A stretch of DNA of 54,482 nt from an uncultured Desulfobulbaceae bacterium. GTDB taxonomy: Bacteria > Desulfobacterota > Desulfobulbia > Desulfobulbales > Desulfocapsaceae. Below, piece by piece: positions 47,202-54,482 of this stretch. Below the pieces are notes generated by a model. It searched no databases and had not been told where the DNA came from. It saw nothing but the letters and a program-made list of their open reading frames with translations. The first letter of the stretch is position 1. Every line of letters begins with the position of its first letter. A program made the position numbers and the translations under genes. The DNA lies in NCBI GenBank assembly GCA_937910875.1, contig CALENA010000069.1, positions 1 to 54,482 of the forward strand. Direction: 5' to 3'.

Positions 47202-48830
47202 TCAGGCCTTGAGGGCCAGGGATTTCTGCCGGTAATAATCATAGTTGCCACCATACAGGTGCATCTTGCCGTGGTCGATCTCCATGACATGGTCCACCAG
47301 GGAGCGAAGAAAATGGCGGTCATGGCTGACCAGGATTACAGTTCCGGTAAATTTCTGGAGTGCCTCGAGCAGGATCTCGCGGGACTGGAGATCCAGATGG
47401 TTGGTAGGTTCGTCAAGAACCAGAAAATTGAGAGGCCGGGCCAGGAGAGTGGCCAGGACAACCCGACTTTTTTCGCCCCCTGAAAGCTGGCTGATCCGTT
47501 TATCGGCATCATCGCCCTGGAAGAGAAAGGCGGCGCACAGGTTGCGGATTGTCCCCATATGGGCCTGAGGCATGGCGTCCTGGATCGTGTTGAAGACCGT
47601 GCTGTTCCCGTCCAGGATGTCCATGGAGTGCTGGCTGAAATAGCCCAGGCTCACGTTGGCCCCCAGTGTAACGCTGCCGGTGGTGGGCTCTGTCTGACCG
47701 GCAATGACCTTGAGAAAGGTTGATTTGCCGGCGCCGTTCACCCCGACCACCGCAATCTTTTCCTGCCGTCTGATCATCCCGCTGACACCGCTGAACACGG
47801 GTTTTCTGCTGCCGTCTTCCAACTCCCATGCCTTGACGAGCCCGTCCATGGCCACCACATCGTCACCGCTGCGGGGAGGTTCGGCAAATTCGAAACGCAT
47901 CAACCGCTGTTCCGGTGGCAGCTCAATGCGTTCGATCTTTTCCAGTTTCTTGATGCGCGACTGAACCTGTGCCGCATGGGAGGCCCGGGCGGCAAAGCGG
48001 GCGATAAACTCCTCTTCCTTGGCCAGCATCTCCTGCTGGCGACGGTGGCTGGCCACCAGTTGATCACGCCGGATTTCCCGCTCACGCAAATAAAAATCAT
48101 AATCGCCGCTGTAGGTGGTGACGGTCCTGTTGGCCACCTCAATGATCCGGCTGACGATGGAGTTCATGAAGGTCCGGTCATGGCTGGTCATGAGCACGGA
48201 CCCCTTGAATTCATTCTTGAGCCATTCCTCAAGCCAGAGGATAGACTCGATGTCCAGATGGTTGGTGGGTTCGTCCAGGAGCAGGACATCGGGGTTGATG
48301 GTCAGGATCTTGGCCAAAGCAATGCGCATCTTCCAGCCGCCGCTGAAGGATTCAACCGGTCGGTTAAAGTCGTCTGGGCCGATGCCAAGGCCCGTGAGCA
48401 CCGCCTGGGCCCTGCTCTCCAAGTCATAGCCGCCTCGGTGCTCAAACTCTTCCTGGGCATTGCCGTAACGCTCGAGCAGGGCTGTTAACTGGTCTTCGGA
48501 CATGGGCAGGGCCATGGCGGCCTCCATCTCCTGGATCTTCTGGGCCAGGGCCATGACTGGAGCCACGGCCGACATGGTTTCCTCAAGGGCGGAGCGGCCG
48601 GCCATTTCGCCAACATCCTGGGAGAAATAGCCAATCACAGTCTTTTTGGAGCAGGAAATCTCGCCCTGGTCTGGTTCTTCCTCATGGGTGATCAGACGAA
48701 AAACAGTACTCTTGCCCGCTCCGTTGGGGCCCACCAGGCCGGTCCGTATCCCGGGGAGAATCTGGAGGCTGGCATTGGTGAAGAGGATCTGGCTGCCATG
48801 CTGTTTGCTGATATTCGTCAGGTGGATCAT
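47202..48830 (-). CDS. ABC-F family ATPase (Uup/YheS-like)
   Basis: A 542-residue protein with two intact ATPase domains: GPNGAGKST and GVNGAGKST, FSGGWKMR and LSGGEKSR, two DEPTNHLD and SHDR switches. A charged coiled linker (about 235-320) joins them. No membrane segment. Acts in translation or ribosome rescue; a duplicate function to the gene at 40860-42464 is possible. No strong ribosome site. Confidence 0.9.
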   Translation of the reverse strand: MIHLTNISKQHGSQILFTNASLQILPGIRTGLVGPNGAGKSTVFRLITHEEEPDQGEISCSKKTVIGYFSQDVGEMAGRSALEETMSAVAPVMALAQKIQEMEAAMALPMSEDQLTALLERYGNAQEEFEHRGGYDLESRAQAVLTGLGIGPDDFNRPVESFSGGWKMRIALAKILTINPDVLLLDEPTNHLDIESILWLEEWLKNEFKGSVLMTSHDRTFMNSIVSRIIEVANRTVTTYSGDYDFYLREREIRRDQLVASHRRQQEMLAKEEEFIARFAARASHAAQVQSRIKKLEKIERIELPPEQRLMRFEFAEPPRSGDDVVAMDGLVKAWELEDGSRKPVFSGVSGMIRRQEKIAVVGVNGAGKSTFLKVIAGQTEPTTGSVTLGANVSLGYFSQHSMDILDGNSTVFNTIQDAMPQAHMGTIRNLCAAFLFQGDDADKRISQLSGGEKSRVVLATLLARPLNFLVLDEPTNHLDLQSREILLEALQKFTGTVILVSHDRHFLRSLVDHVMEIDHGKMHLYGGNYDYYRQKSLALKA

Positions 48831-48958
48831 GACTGAGTCTCGTTTGGAACAGACCTGTCCCGCTGTGAGTAATGTCGGGAGTTCATGGTTGTCTTTCTGA
48901 TGTTGGATAAAAGACAGAGTGGAGGCAACCGGTGGCCTGTTTCTGTCCGGAAAATAAT

Positions 48959-48994
48959 AAAGGGGTTAAAAGCCGTCGTGCTTTTAACCCCTTT
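48959..48994 (-). terminator. intrinsic terminator of the cytochrome gene
   Basis: A 15-base perfect stem (48959-48973 with 48980-48994) and a six-base loop; on the minus strand it ends in TTTATTATTTT. It lies 131 bases after the cytochrome stop. The rest of the 294-base gap holds nothing else. Confidence 0.88.
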
Positions 48995-49124
48995 GCTGTT
49001 TCATCTTGGTGAGAGGATTTCAATCTGAAATAATACTGTTAATCACCTGATTTGTCTATTTGGTTTTTCAGGTCCAGATGGATTGAAGGCACTCCTCTCA
49101 GATCAGTTTGTTTATGGAAGATCC

Positions 49125-51497
49125 TTACCACCGTTCTGAGCCGTGGCAGGAAATACTTGAGCAGGTCCCACTCTGATATAGACCTACACTGGTTGAACCA
49201 CCACCGATCGTGGTGGCCGGGGTCTGCTCAAAGCTTGTGGTTGCCAGGTTGTCAAAATGACCCGTCTGCAAGGTGCTGGTGTTATGACAGACCGTACAGG
49301 CGTAACGGCTATGTTTGGAGTGCCGTCCTGAAAAATAGCTGTTGTACTGGGTGGTCCCTGAGGCGTGGCAGGAGGTACACTGGGTGTTGACCACAATGTT
49401 GCCATTTGTCCAGACCGGAGTGGTCTGCCCGCCATGACAACTGAGACTTGAACAGGTCCCGTTGCTGTTATTGATTGCCGTACCGCTCTTGGCGTTGTAA
49501 GCGGTTGGAAAGCCCAGGTCGAGCTGGCCATTGTGGGCCGCGTTCACATGACAGATACCACAGTCTGTAGTGACTGATGGCAGGCTTGCATGGGCTGCAT
49601 GTGCTCCGGCCGTGTCAGGAGAACTGCTGCCTGAGGGGGGCTGGCCATGACAGGCGGTACAATTGGTGTAATCAGGGCCTGCTGGAGGAGCCGCGGGCAG
49701 GACATCGGCAATGGCCTGGACCTCGTCTGTGGTCAGAGTGCTGAGGTAGCCCATATTGCCGACATTATTGTCGATGGCCGTTTGGATCTGGCTTGCGGTT
49801 CGTCCCGGTTTTCCGGTATTGGCCAACGTTCCGTGGCAGGCGGCACAATCAGTGCTGTAAAGGGCGGTTCCATCGGGAGGTGTCACTGGATTGACCGGTT
49901 GGGCTGCGGGCAGGACATCAGCAATGGCCTGGACCTCGCTTGAGGTCAGGGTGCTGAGAGAACCCATGTTGCCGACATTGTTGTCAATGGCGGTCTGGAT
50001 CTGGGTAGCGGTTCGTTCCGGTTTTGTGGTGTTGTTCAAAGGACTGTGGCATCCAGCACATTCGCTGTTGTAAAGGGCAACGCCATCGGGTGGAGTTGCC
50101 GGATCTGGCTGCTGCGCTGCCGGAAGGGCATCGGCAATGGCCTGAACCTCGGTGGTTGTCAAGGTGTTGAGACTGCCCATGTTGCCGACATCAGTGTCAA
50201 TGGCTGCCTGGATATCGGCTGCAGTTCGACCGGGTTTTCCGGTATTTGCTAATGTTCCATGGCAGGCAGCACATTCAGTGCCGTAGAGAGCGGTGCCATC
50301 CGGTGGTGTCACGGGATTGACCGGCTGAGCCGCAGGCAGGACATCAGCAATGGCCTGGATTTCTGCTGAAGTCAGGGTGTTGAGAGAGCCCATATTGCCG
50401 ACATTGTCGTCAATGGCCGTCTGGATCTGGCCTGCGGAGCGATTTGGCAGGTTGCTTGTGGCCAGAGTACCATGGCACATGGTGCAGTTGTCAGTGTAGA
50501 GGCTGGTCCCATTAATTTCATTGGTTGGAACAAAACTGTTTGGGGAACGGGTGATAAATTGCATTTTGACCTGGGCTACGATCTGGCCCATGCCATCTTG
50601 AACGGCCTGCTCCACCAGGGTTGGATTAAAGGGTTCGTCGGCCTCCATCTGTTCTTTGGTGGATGCGACCAGGGTGCGCTGTTGTTGCAGGACGCTCATG
50701 ATCAGGTCACCAAGCGTTGGCTGGCCTGTCAACTGGGGATCTTGAGCCAGTTCTGTTGTGATGCGGCTGAACTCTGTGCTACTTAATCTGCTGCGTACGG
50801 CATCGGCCACGCTGCTCAAGATCTCGATTTGATCATAGTCGTTAAGGTTATCCCCACTTGCCTGAAAATTACCGGTAATTTCCATGTAATCATTGACGGC
50901 CATATTGGCCTGAAGGCGCAAAAGAGTGCTGTTAGTGACCCCGGATGTCATCTGCAGGAGATCGTTTGTGGAATCGCCGTATCGCTCTATCATGGGATTA
51001 CTGTACAGGTCATCAGTCGTCAGCCCGGAAAAGCCGGCATCAAACAGACTCTGCAGGACAGCGATCCTGGACATTCCATTAGCCAGCAGGGAGGTCAGAG
51101 GGGTGACGTTCACGGATGAAGAGTCGTCGTCTTCTATGGTCCGTCGTAACAGACCTTCAAATGGGGCACTGCCATGTAAACCCTTACTGGAGAGTTTCAT
51201 CTCAATGGTTGAACCCTCGGTTAACGGATTAGGGAAACTGAAGACACCAAACTCGTTGGAAGCCGTAGACTGTCGCTGTAAAACCGTGGTTCCGTCTTGA
51301 GCTATTTCCTGGAAGACTGCCCCAACGATGTATGGATCAATGACAATTCCCTGGGTCACCGAACTTGTGTCGGGCAAGTCATCTGGTCCATCATCATCAA
51401 CCGTATCCCCGCCTCCTCCGCCACCGCAGCCTGATAAGACTAAGACTAAGAGAAAGAGCAGGGCGCAAAGGGAATTGTAGAGTTTTTTTGGAATCAA
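49125..51497 (-). CDS. multiheme c-type cytochrome lipoprotein with four tandem 71-residue haem repeats
   Basis: A 790-residue protein. The N-terminus is a lipoprotein signal (LVLVLSGCGGGGGG). Residues ~45-320 have no haem. Four tandem units with one CXXCH each start at Cys338, 409, 480 and 551, exactly 71 residues apart; each has PPDG..LY..xCAxCH...NVGNMGSLxTLT..E.QAIADxLPAA. The C-terminal part has CXXCH at 613, 646, 707 and 734 and CX4CH at 682 and 779 (CSSLSCH, CSSISCH), like the Geobacter GSu_C4xC__C2xCH domain. That gives ten possible c-type haems. Surface electron transfer is inference. Ribosome site GGAGG is ten bases from the ATG. Confidence 0.88.
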   Translation of the reverse strand: MIPKKLYNSLCALLFLLVLVLSGCGGGGGGDTVDDDGPDDLPDTSSVTQGIVIDPYIVGAVFQEIAQDGTTVLQRQSTASNEFGVFSFPNPLTEGSTIEMKLSSKGLHGSAPFEGLLRRTIEDDDSSSVNVTPLTSLLANGMSRIAVLQSLFDAGFSGLTTDDLYSNPMIERYGDSTNDLLQMTSGVTNSTLLRLQANMAVNDYMEITGNFQASGDNLNDYDQIEILSSVADAVRSRLSSTEFSRITTELAQDPQLTGQPTLGDLIMSVLQQQRTLVASTKEQMEADEPFNPTLVEQAVQDGMGQIVAQVKMQFITRSPNSFVPTNEINGTSLYTDNCTMCHGTLATSNLPNRSAGQIQTAIDDNVGNMGSLNTLTSAEIQAIADVLPAAQPVNPVTPPDGTALYGTECAACHGTLANTGKPGRTAADIQAAIDTDVGNMGSLNTLTTTEVQAIADALPAAQQPDPATPPDGVALYNSECAGCHSPLNNTTKPERTATQIQTAIDNNVGNMGSLSTLTSSEVQAIADVLPAAQPVNPVTPPDGTALYSTDCAACHGTLANTGKPGRTASQIQTAIDNNVGNMGYLSTLTTDEVQAIADVLPAAPPAGPDYTNCTACHGQPPSGSSSPDTAGAHAAHASLPSVTTDCGICHVNAAHNGQLDLGFPTAYNAKSGTAINNSNGTCSSLSCHGGQTTPVWTNGNIVVNTQCTSCHASGTTQYNSYFSGRHSKHSRYACTVCHNTSTLQTGHFDNLATTSFEQTPATTIGGGSTSVGLYQSGTCSSISCHGSERW

Positions 51498-51850
51498 AGT
51501 ACAACCTCCTGTAGGAATCGGCGTATTGCCGTCAAATCAGATGGGTAATCGCCCTTCGACCAGACAGTCTGATCGAAGAACAATCAGGAACGTAGTATCT
51601 GTTTAAAAGAAAAAACGCATCCCAAGACAATAACAATTATTATCAAAATGTAAACACATAATAACAAATCTCATTGTTGCTCGAATTGCAAGGTGACGTG
51701 GGTAAAAAAAGACATGTGTGAGCGGATTCTTCCATGGGGGAGAGACTCTTTGAAGGACCAATGGGCCTTGAGTTGGGAGGAATTGTTGGGAGAGCAGGGG
51801 ACCGGTCGCAATCAAGCGGTTTGGCTGGTTACAGGGGGGAGGTGCAGGGT
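51498..51850. other. gap between adenine deaminase and the cytochrome gene
   Basis: 353 bases, AT-rich in the middle, with an inverted repeat at 51554-51578 (CTTCGA..CAGAC / GTCTG..TCGAAG, one mismatch) which may be an operator or terminator hairpin. No gene seen; open frames here run into the antisense of the deaminase gene. Confidence 0.45.
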
Positions 51851-53479
51851 TCAGTCAAAGAGATCTGTCAGTTTGAATTGAATGCCATCAAAAAGTCCCA
51901 GATCAGTGATTTTCAAGGATGGGATAACGGGCAGGGCCAGAAAGGACAAAGTCATGAAGGGGGTCTGAAACTGACACCCATTGGCTTTGACTCGCTGTTC
52001 GATGGCGCTGTACCGTCGGGCAGTGTCATCACAGTTACCAAGGCTCATGAGTCCTGCCACAGGGAGTTCCAGCCGCGTTTCGTCCTGTCCATGCACATAG
52101 CAGATCCCCCCGCCGCTTTCATGGAGCAGGTTGACGGCCCGGGAGAGGTCATGGTCATTAGAGCCAAGGGCAATGATGTTGTGAGAATCGTGGGCAATGG
52201 AAGAGGCCATGGCGCCATGCTTCAGGCCAAATCCACGAACAAAGGCGATGGTCGGGGGGGTGGGATGATATCGGTTCTGGACCAGGATCTTTAACAGGTC
52301 CTGATGTGGATCGGCAGTGACCAGAGTGGTGTTGACCGGCAGGGAAAAGTGGCCGGTACCGGTGACAATCTGACCGTCAGTCACTTCAATGATCTTGATG
52401 CTCGACCCTCTGGAGTTGACCTGCAGTTGTTCGGACCTAATCGGTATCCCGTTGAAGTGGTTGATCGGGCAGGTCGGTTCACAGTGAAAGAGTGATTGTC
52501 CCTTTGTGCTGACCAGTTCCCCATTGATCCAGGTTGCGCTGACCTCCATGGTTGTCAGGTCGCTGACCAGGATAAAATCGGCCGGATCTCCCTTTTGCAG
52601 GAGCCCAATCCCAAGCTGGTAGTGACGGACCGGGGTGACGCAGGCGCATTGCAGGATGTCAAAGAGATCATGGCCCAGGAGCAGAGCCTTCTGGACCAGT
52701 CGGTTGATATGACCACAGGCAAGATCACCGGGTTTCAGGTCATCGGTGCACAACATGCACTGCCCGGGATGGCTGCTGATCAGCGGGTGCAGATCGTCGA
52801 GATTACGGGCGCTTGATCCCTGGCGAAGCTGGATTTTCATGCCCAGATCGAGTTTCTCGTAACATTCCTCCAGGCTGAGCGATTCATGATCAGTGCTGAT
52901 TCCTGCCCTGACATAGGCGCTCAGGTCAGCCCCGCGCAGGCCGGGGGCATGGCCATCCACTCTTTTTCCGGCTTTCCTGGCCGCCAGCAGCTTGGCCATG
53001 ACCTCCTGATCCTGGTGGATGACACCTGGGACATTCATCATTTCTGCCAGAAAAAAGATGTCATCCCGTTCCAGCAAGGCTTCAACATGGTGGGCCGTCA
53101 GAGTTGCCCCGGAAGTCTCAAACCCGGTAGCCGGTACACAGGAGGGGGCACCGAAAAAGAACTTCATCGGCACCTGCTGGGCATTATTGATCATAAAATC
53201 AATCCCCGGGATACCAAGGACATTGGCGATCTCATGAGGATCAGCCACCACGGCGACCGTCCCATGAGTCACTGCTTGTTGTGCAAAAGCCGCCGGGGTC
53301 AGCATGGAGCTTTCAAGATGGATATGGGAATCAATCAACCCCGGTAGGATAAAAGGGCCAGAGCGACAGCCATCAGGGTCAGGTAGAATGTCAACAAGAG
53401 TTCCCTGGTTGACAACCAGGGTCCCTGGATATTTTCTCCTGGCCACCGGGTCAACAATAATGCCGGAGATCTTTTGCAT
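51851..53479 (-). CDS. ade: adenine deaminase Ade
   Basis: A 542-residue amidohydrolase that turns adenine into hypoxanthine. LPGLIDSHIHLESSML is the metal-binding motif, VADPHEIANVLG follows, then GHAPGL and the C-terminal ALGSNDHDLSRAV segment of the Ade family. The ATG at 53479 has AGGAAAG upstream; a nine-residue longer reading is rejected. Purine salvage; single gene. Confidence 0.95.
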   Translation of the reverse strand: MQKISGIIVDPVARRKYPGTLVVNQGTLVDILPDPDGCRSGPFILPGLIDSHIHLESSMLTPAAFAQQAVTHGTVAVVADPHEIANVLGIPGIDFMINNAQQVPMKFFFGAPSCVPATGFETSGATLTAHHVEALLERDDIFFLAEMMNVPGVIHQDQEVMAKLLAARKAGKRVDGHAPGLRGADLSAYVRAGISTDHESLSLEECYEKLDLGMKIQLRQGSSARNLDDLHPLISSHPGQCMLCTDDLKPGDLACGHINRLVQKALLLGHDLFDILQCACVTPVRHYQLGIGLLQKGDPADFILVSDLTTMEVSATWINGELVSTKGQSLFHCEPTCPINHFNGIPIRSEQLQVNSRGSSIKIIEVTDGQIVTGTGHFSLPVNTTLVTADPHQDLLKILVQNRYHPTPPTIAFVRGFGLKHGAMASSIAHDSHNIIALGSNDHDLSRAVNLLHESGGGICYVHGQDETRLELPVAGLMSLGNCDDTARRYSAIEQRVKANGCQFQTPFMTLSFLALPVIPSLKITDLGLFDGIQFKLTDLFD

Positions 53480-53531
53480 GACTTTCCTGATCAATATAAT
53501 GGGCAATTCTTCTAATGGAACTTCAGGGTTT

Positions 53532-54482
53532 TTAATCCAGTAATCTTTTCTGCCCTGTAATCTTCTGAATCGCGGCGATCTCCTGGGTCACTTCCAGGAC
53601 ACCCATATATTCCCCGGCATCACCATAGACAGGAAAATAGCGAATCAGAATCTTGTCATCCTTGAAGTTGATCCAGAACTCTGCCTTATCCAGGGTCTTC
53701 TCTTTGAATCCGTTGACAATCTTTGTGACCGTATCGACACTCTTGGCCGGATGGCATTTTTCGACCTGCCGTCCGATCACTGAACGAGTTCGAGGGAATA
53801 TTTTATCTTTATCAAGGCGGTTAAAATAGGCAACAGAATCATGGGCATCCACAAAAGTGACCTCAAATGGCAGGGCCTCCATAATAGCATCGAGCTGTTT
53901 GTATGAGAGCGTCTCAATCAGTTTCTTTGAGCCTGTGCCACCCTTTTCGACTTCATGGACCATGGCTTGAAATTTCTCGAATGCCCCATCACCATAGGTC
54001 TCGCTGTTGACCAGATCAAATCTTTTCAGAAGATCAAGATTATCGTCTCCGCTGAATATTCTGCGTCCCATGGGGTATAAGACATCATTTTCCTTCCAGA
54101 TATGATCTGCTCTGATGGTCAGGTATTCGAGCCCTTCCTGCGTAAAATGAATCCGTTCTTCAAGGGCCATTTTTTCAAGATCAGGCAGGGTTCGTAACAT
54201 TTCTCCCAGGAGTTTGCGTTCTGCCTCATGCTCCATGAGCATGACACCCAGAGGGCCCCCTTCAATAGGAATTCCCATCTTGCCCATGAGAGGGAAAAGA
54301 ATTTCTTCCTCTTTTCTGTTATGAATCTTGTCGCCAAACTGCAGCAGGAAGTCAAGGGCCCGCCCCAGTTGAACCGTATTGATTTTTTCGTCAGATTCTA
54401 TTGTCTCAAGACATTGCTTCAGCACTTCCATGCAGCGTTCAATCAGTTCATGCTCAGCAATTAAATAATCATCCCATCGTGA
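53532..54482 (-). CDS. hemerythrin-PAS protein (DUF438-like), N-terminus beyond the window
   Basis: Partial: the reading frame is open to the window end at 54482, so the ATG at 54431 is internal. 316 residues are seen. A hemerythrin-like HHE helix bundle (first ~150) has His in AEHELIERC, DKIHNRKEEEILFP, LMEHEAER and ADHIWKENDVLYP, which bind a di-iron site. A PAS domain (about 200-310) follows, starting LDAIMEALPFEVTFVDAHDSVAYFN. Such proteins are thought to sense oxygen or nitric oxide. 52 bases upstream of ade. Confidence 0.85.
   Translation of the reverse strand, partial: SRWDDYLIAEHELIERCMEVLKQCLETIESDEKINTVQLGRALDFLLQFGDKIHNRKEEEILFPLMGKMGIPIEGGPLGVMLMEHEAERKLLGEMLRTLPDLEKMALEERIHFTQEGLEYLTIRADHIWKENDVLYPMGRRIFSGDDNLDLLKRFDLVNSETYGDGAFEKFQAMVHEVEKGGTGSKKLIETLSYKQLDAIMEALPFEVTFVDAHDSVAYFNRLDKDKIFPRTRSVIGRQVEKCHPAKSVDTVTKIVNGFKEKTLDKAEFWINFKDDKILIRYFPVYGDAGEYMGVLEVTQEIAAIQKITGQKRLLD

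Noticed and set aside
49647-50486. Regular ~213-bp DNA repeats as a CRISPR or satellite array
   Set aside because: They encode the four 71-residue haem units in one frame; the period is far longer than a CRISPR unit and there are no spacers.
53532-54431. A complete gene starting at the ATG at 54431
   Set aside because: The frame stays open to the window edge and the upstream residues (AEHELIERC) include an expected hemerythrin ligand, so the gene is cut by the window.

Overview
The window reads as chromosomal DNA of an anaerobic, diderm, nitrogen-fixing bacterium, most likely a member of the Desulfobacterota (Desulfobulbales-like). This is inferred from an anaerobe-type nif operon with nifI1/nifI2 between nifH and nifD, a long group-III-type NifD (546 aa) with a short NifK (457 aa), a multiheme c-type cytochrome with both CXXCH and CX4CH sites, an iron-sulfur flavoprotein, a MetF-like protein with a cysteine-rich C-terminus, and lipid A genes that use LpxI. 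There are no rRNA or tRNA genes, CRISPR arrays, transposases or phage genes.

Nitrogen region (1-17.6 kb). A leftward operon runs nifH-nifI1-nifI2-nifD-nifK, then a NifB-like/NifX fusion that lacks the radical-SAM cysteines, then a thioredoxin-like [2Fe-2S] ferredoxin and two small proteins, and continues past the left edge. It has a consensus sigma-54 promoter and a NifA-type upstream site. nifA is divergent, and a nifV-type homocitrate synthase gene follows. Next come an unrecognised 435-aa protein, a class I amidotransferase, an outer-membrane barrel protein, and glnB-amt behind its own sigma-54-type promoter. An Isf-type flavoprotein and an NtrC-family regulator close the block.

Housekeeping and envelope region (17.7-33.7 kb). 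It holds an aminotransferase, hflX (apparently starting at ATT), pyrE coupled to a tiny two-CXXC protein, glmS, a NamZ-type muramidase, lpxD-fabZ-lpxA-lpxI and a MurU-like nucleotidyltransferase. On the other strand are yceI with a MetF-like gene, and a ferric-reductase-like membrane protein. An AmgK-like kinase follows. NamZ, AmgK and MurU together suggest a MurNAc salvage route.

Efflux and right-hand region (33.9-54.5 kb). A MarR regulator with a palindromic operator precedes an RND adaptor, pump and TolC-type channel. Then come ppnP, a secreted cupin, two ABC-F proteins (one with a degenerate second Walker A), a Lys-rich small protein, cspA, rhlE, a VF530-type protein, recQ, a ten-site haem lipoprotein with four 71-residue repeats, adenine deaminase, and a hemerythrin-PAS protein cut by the window edge.

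Repeated non-coding elements recur. An 86-87 bp family has five copies, three of them at or within 5 nt of a stop codon. A 69-bp inverted-repeat element has one full and one partial copy. A 106-bp palindrome lies directly before the nifD ribosome binding site.
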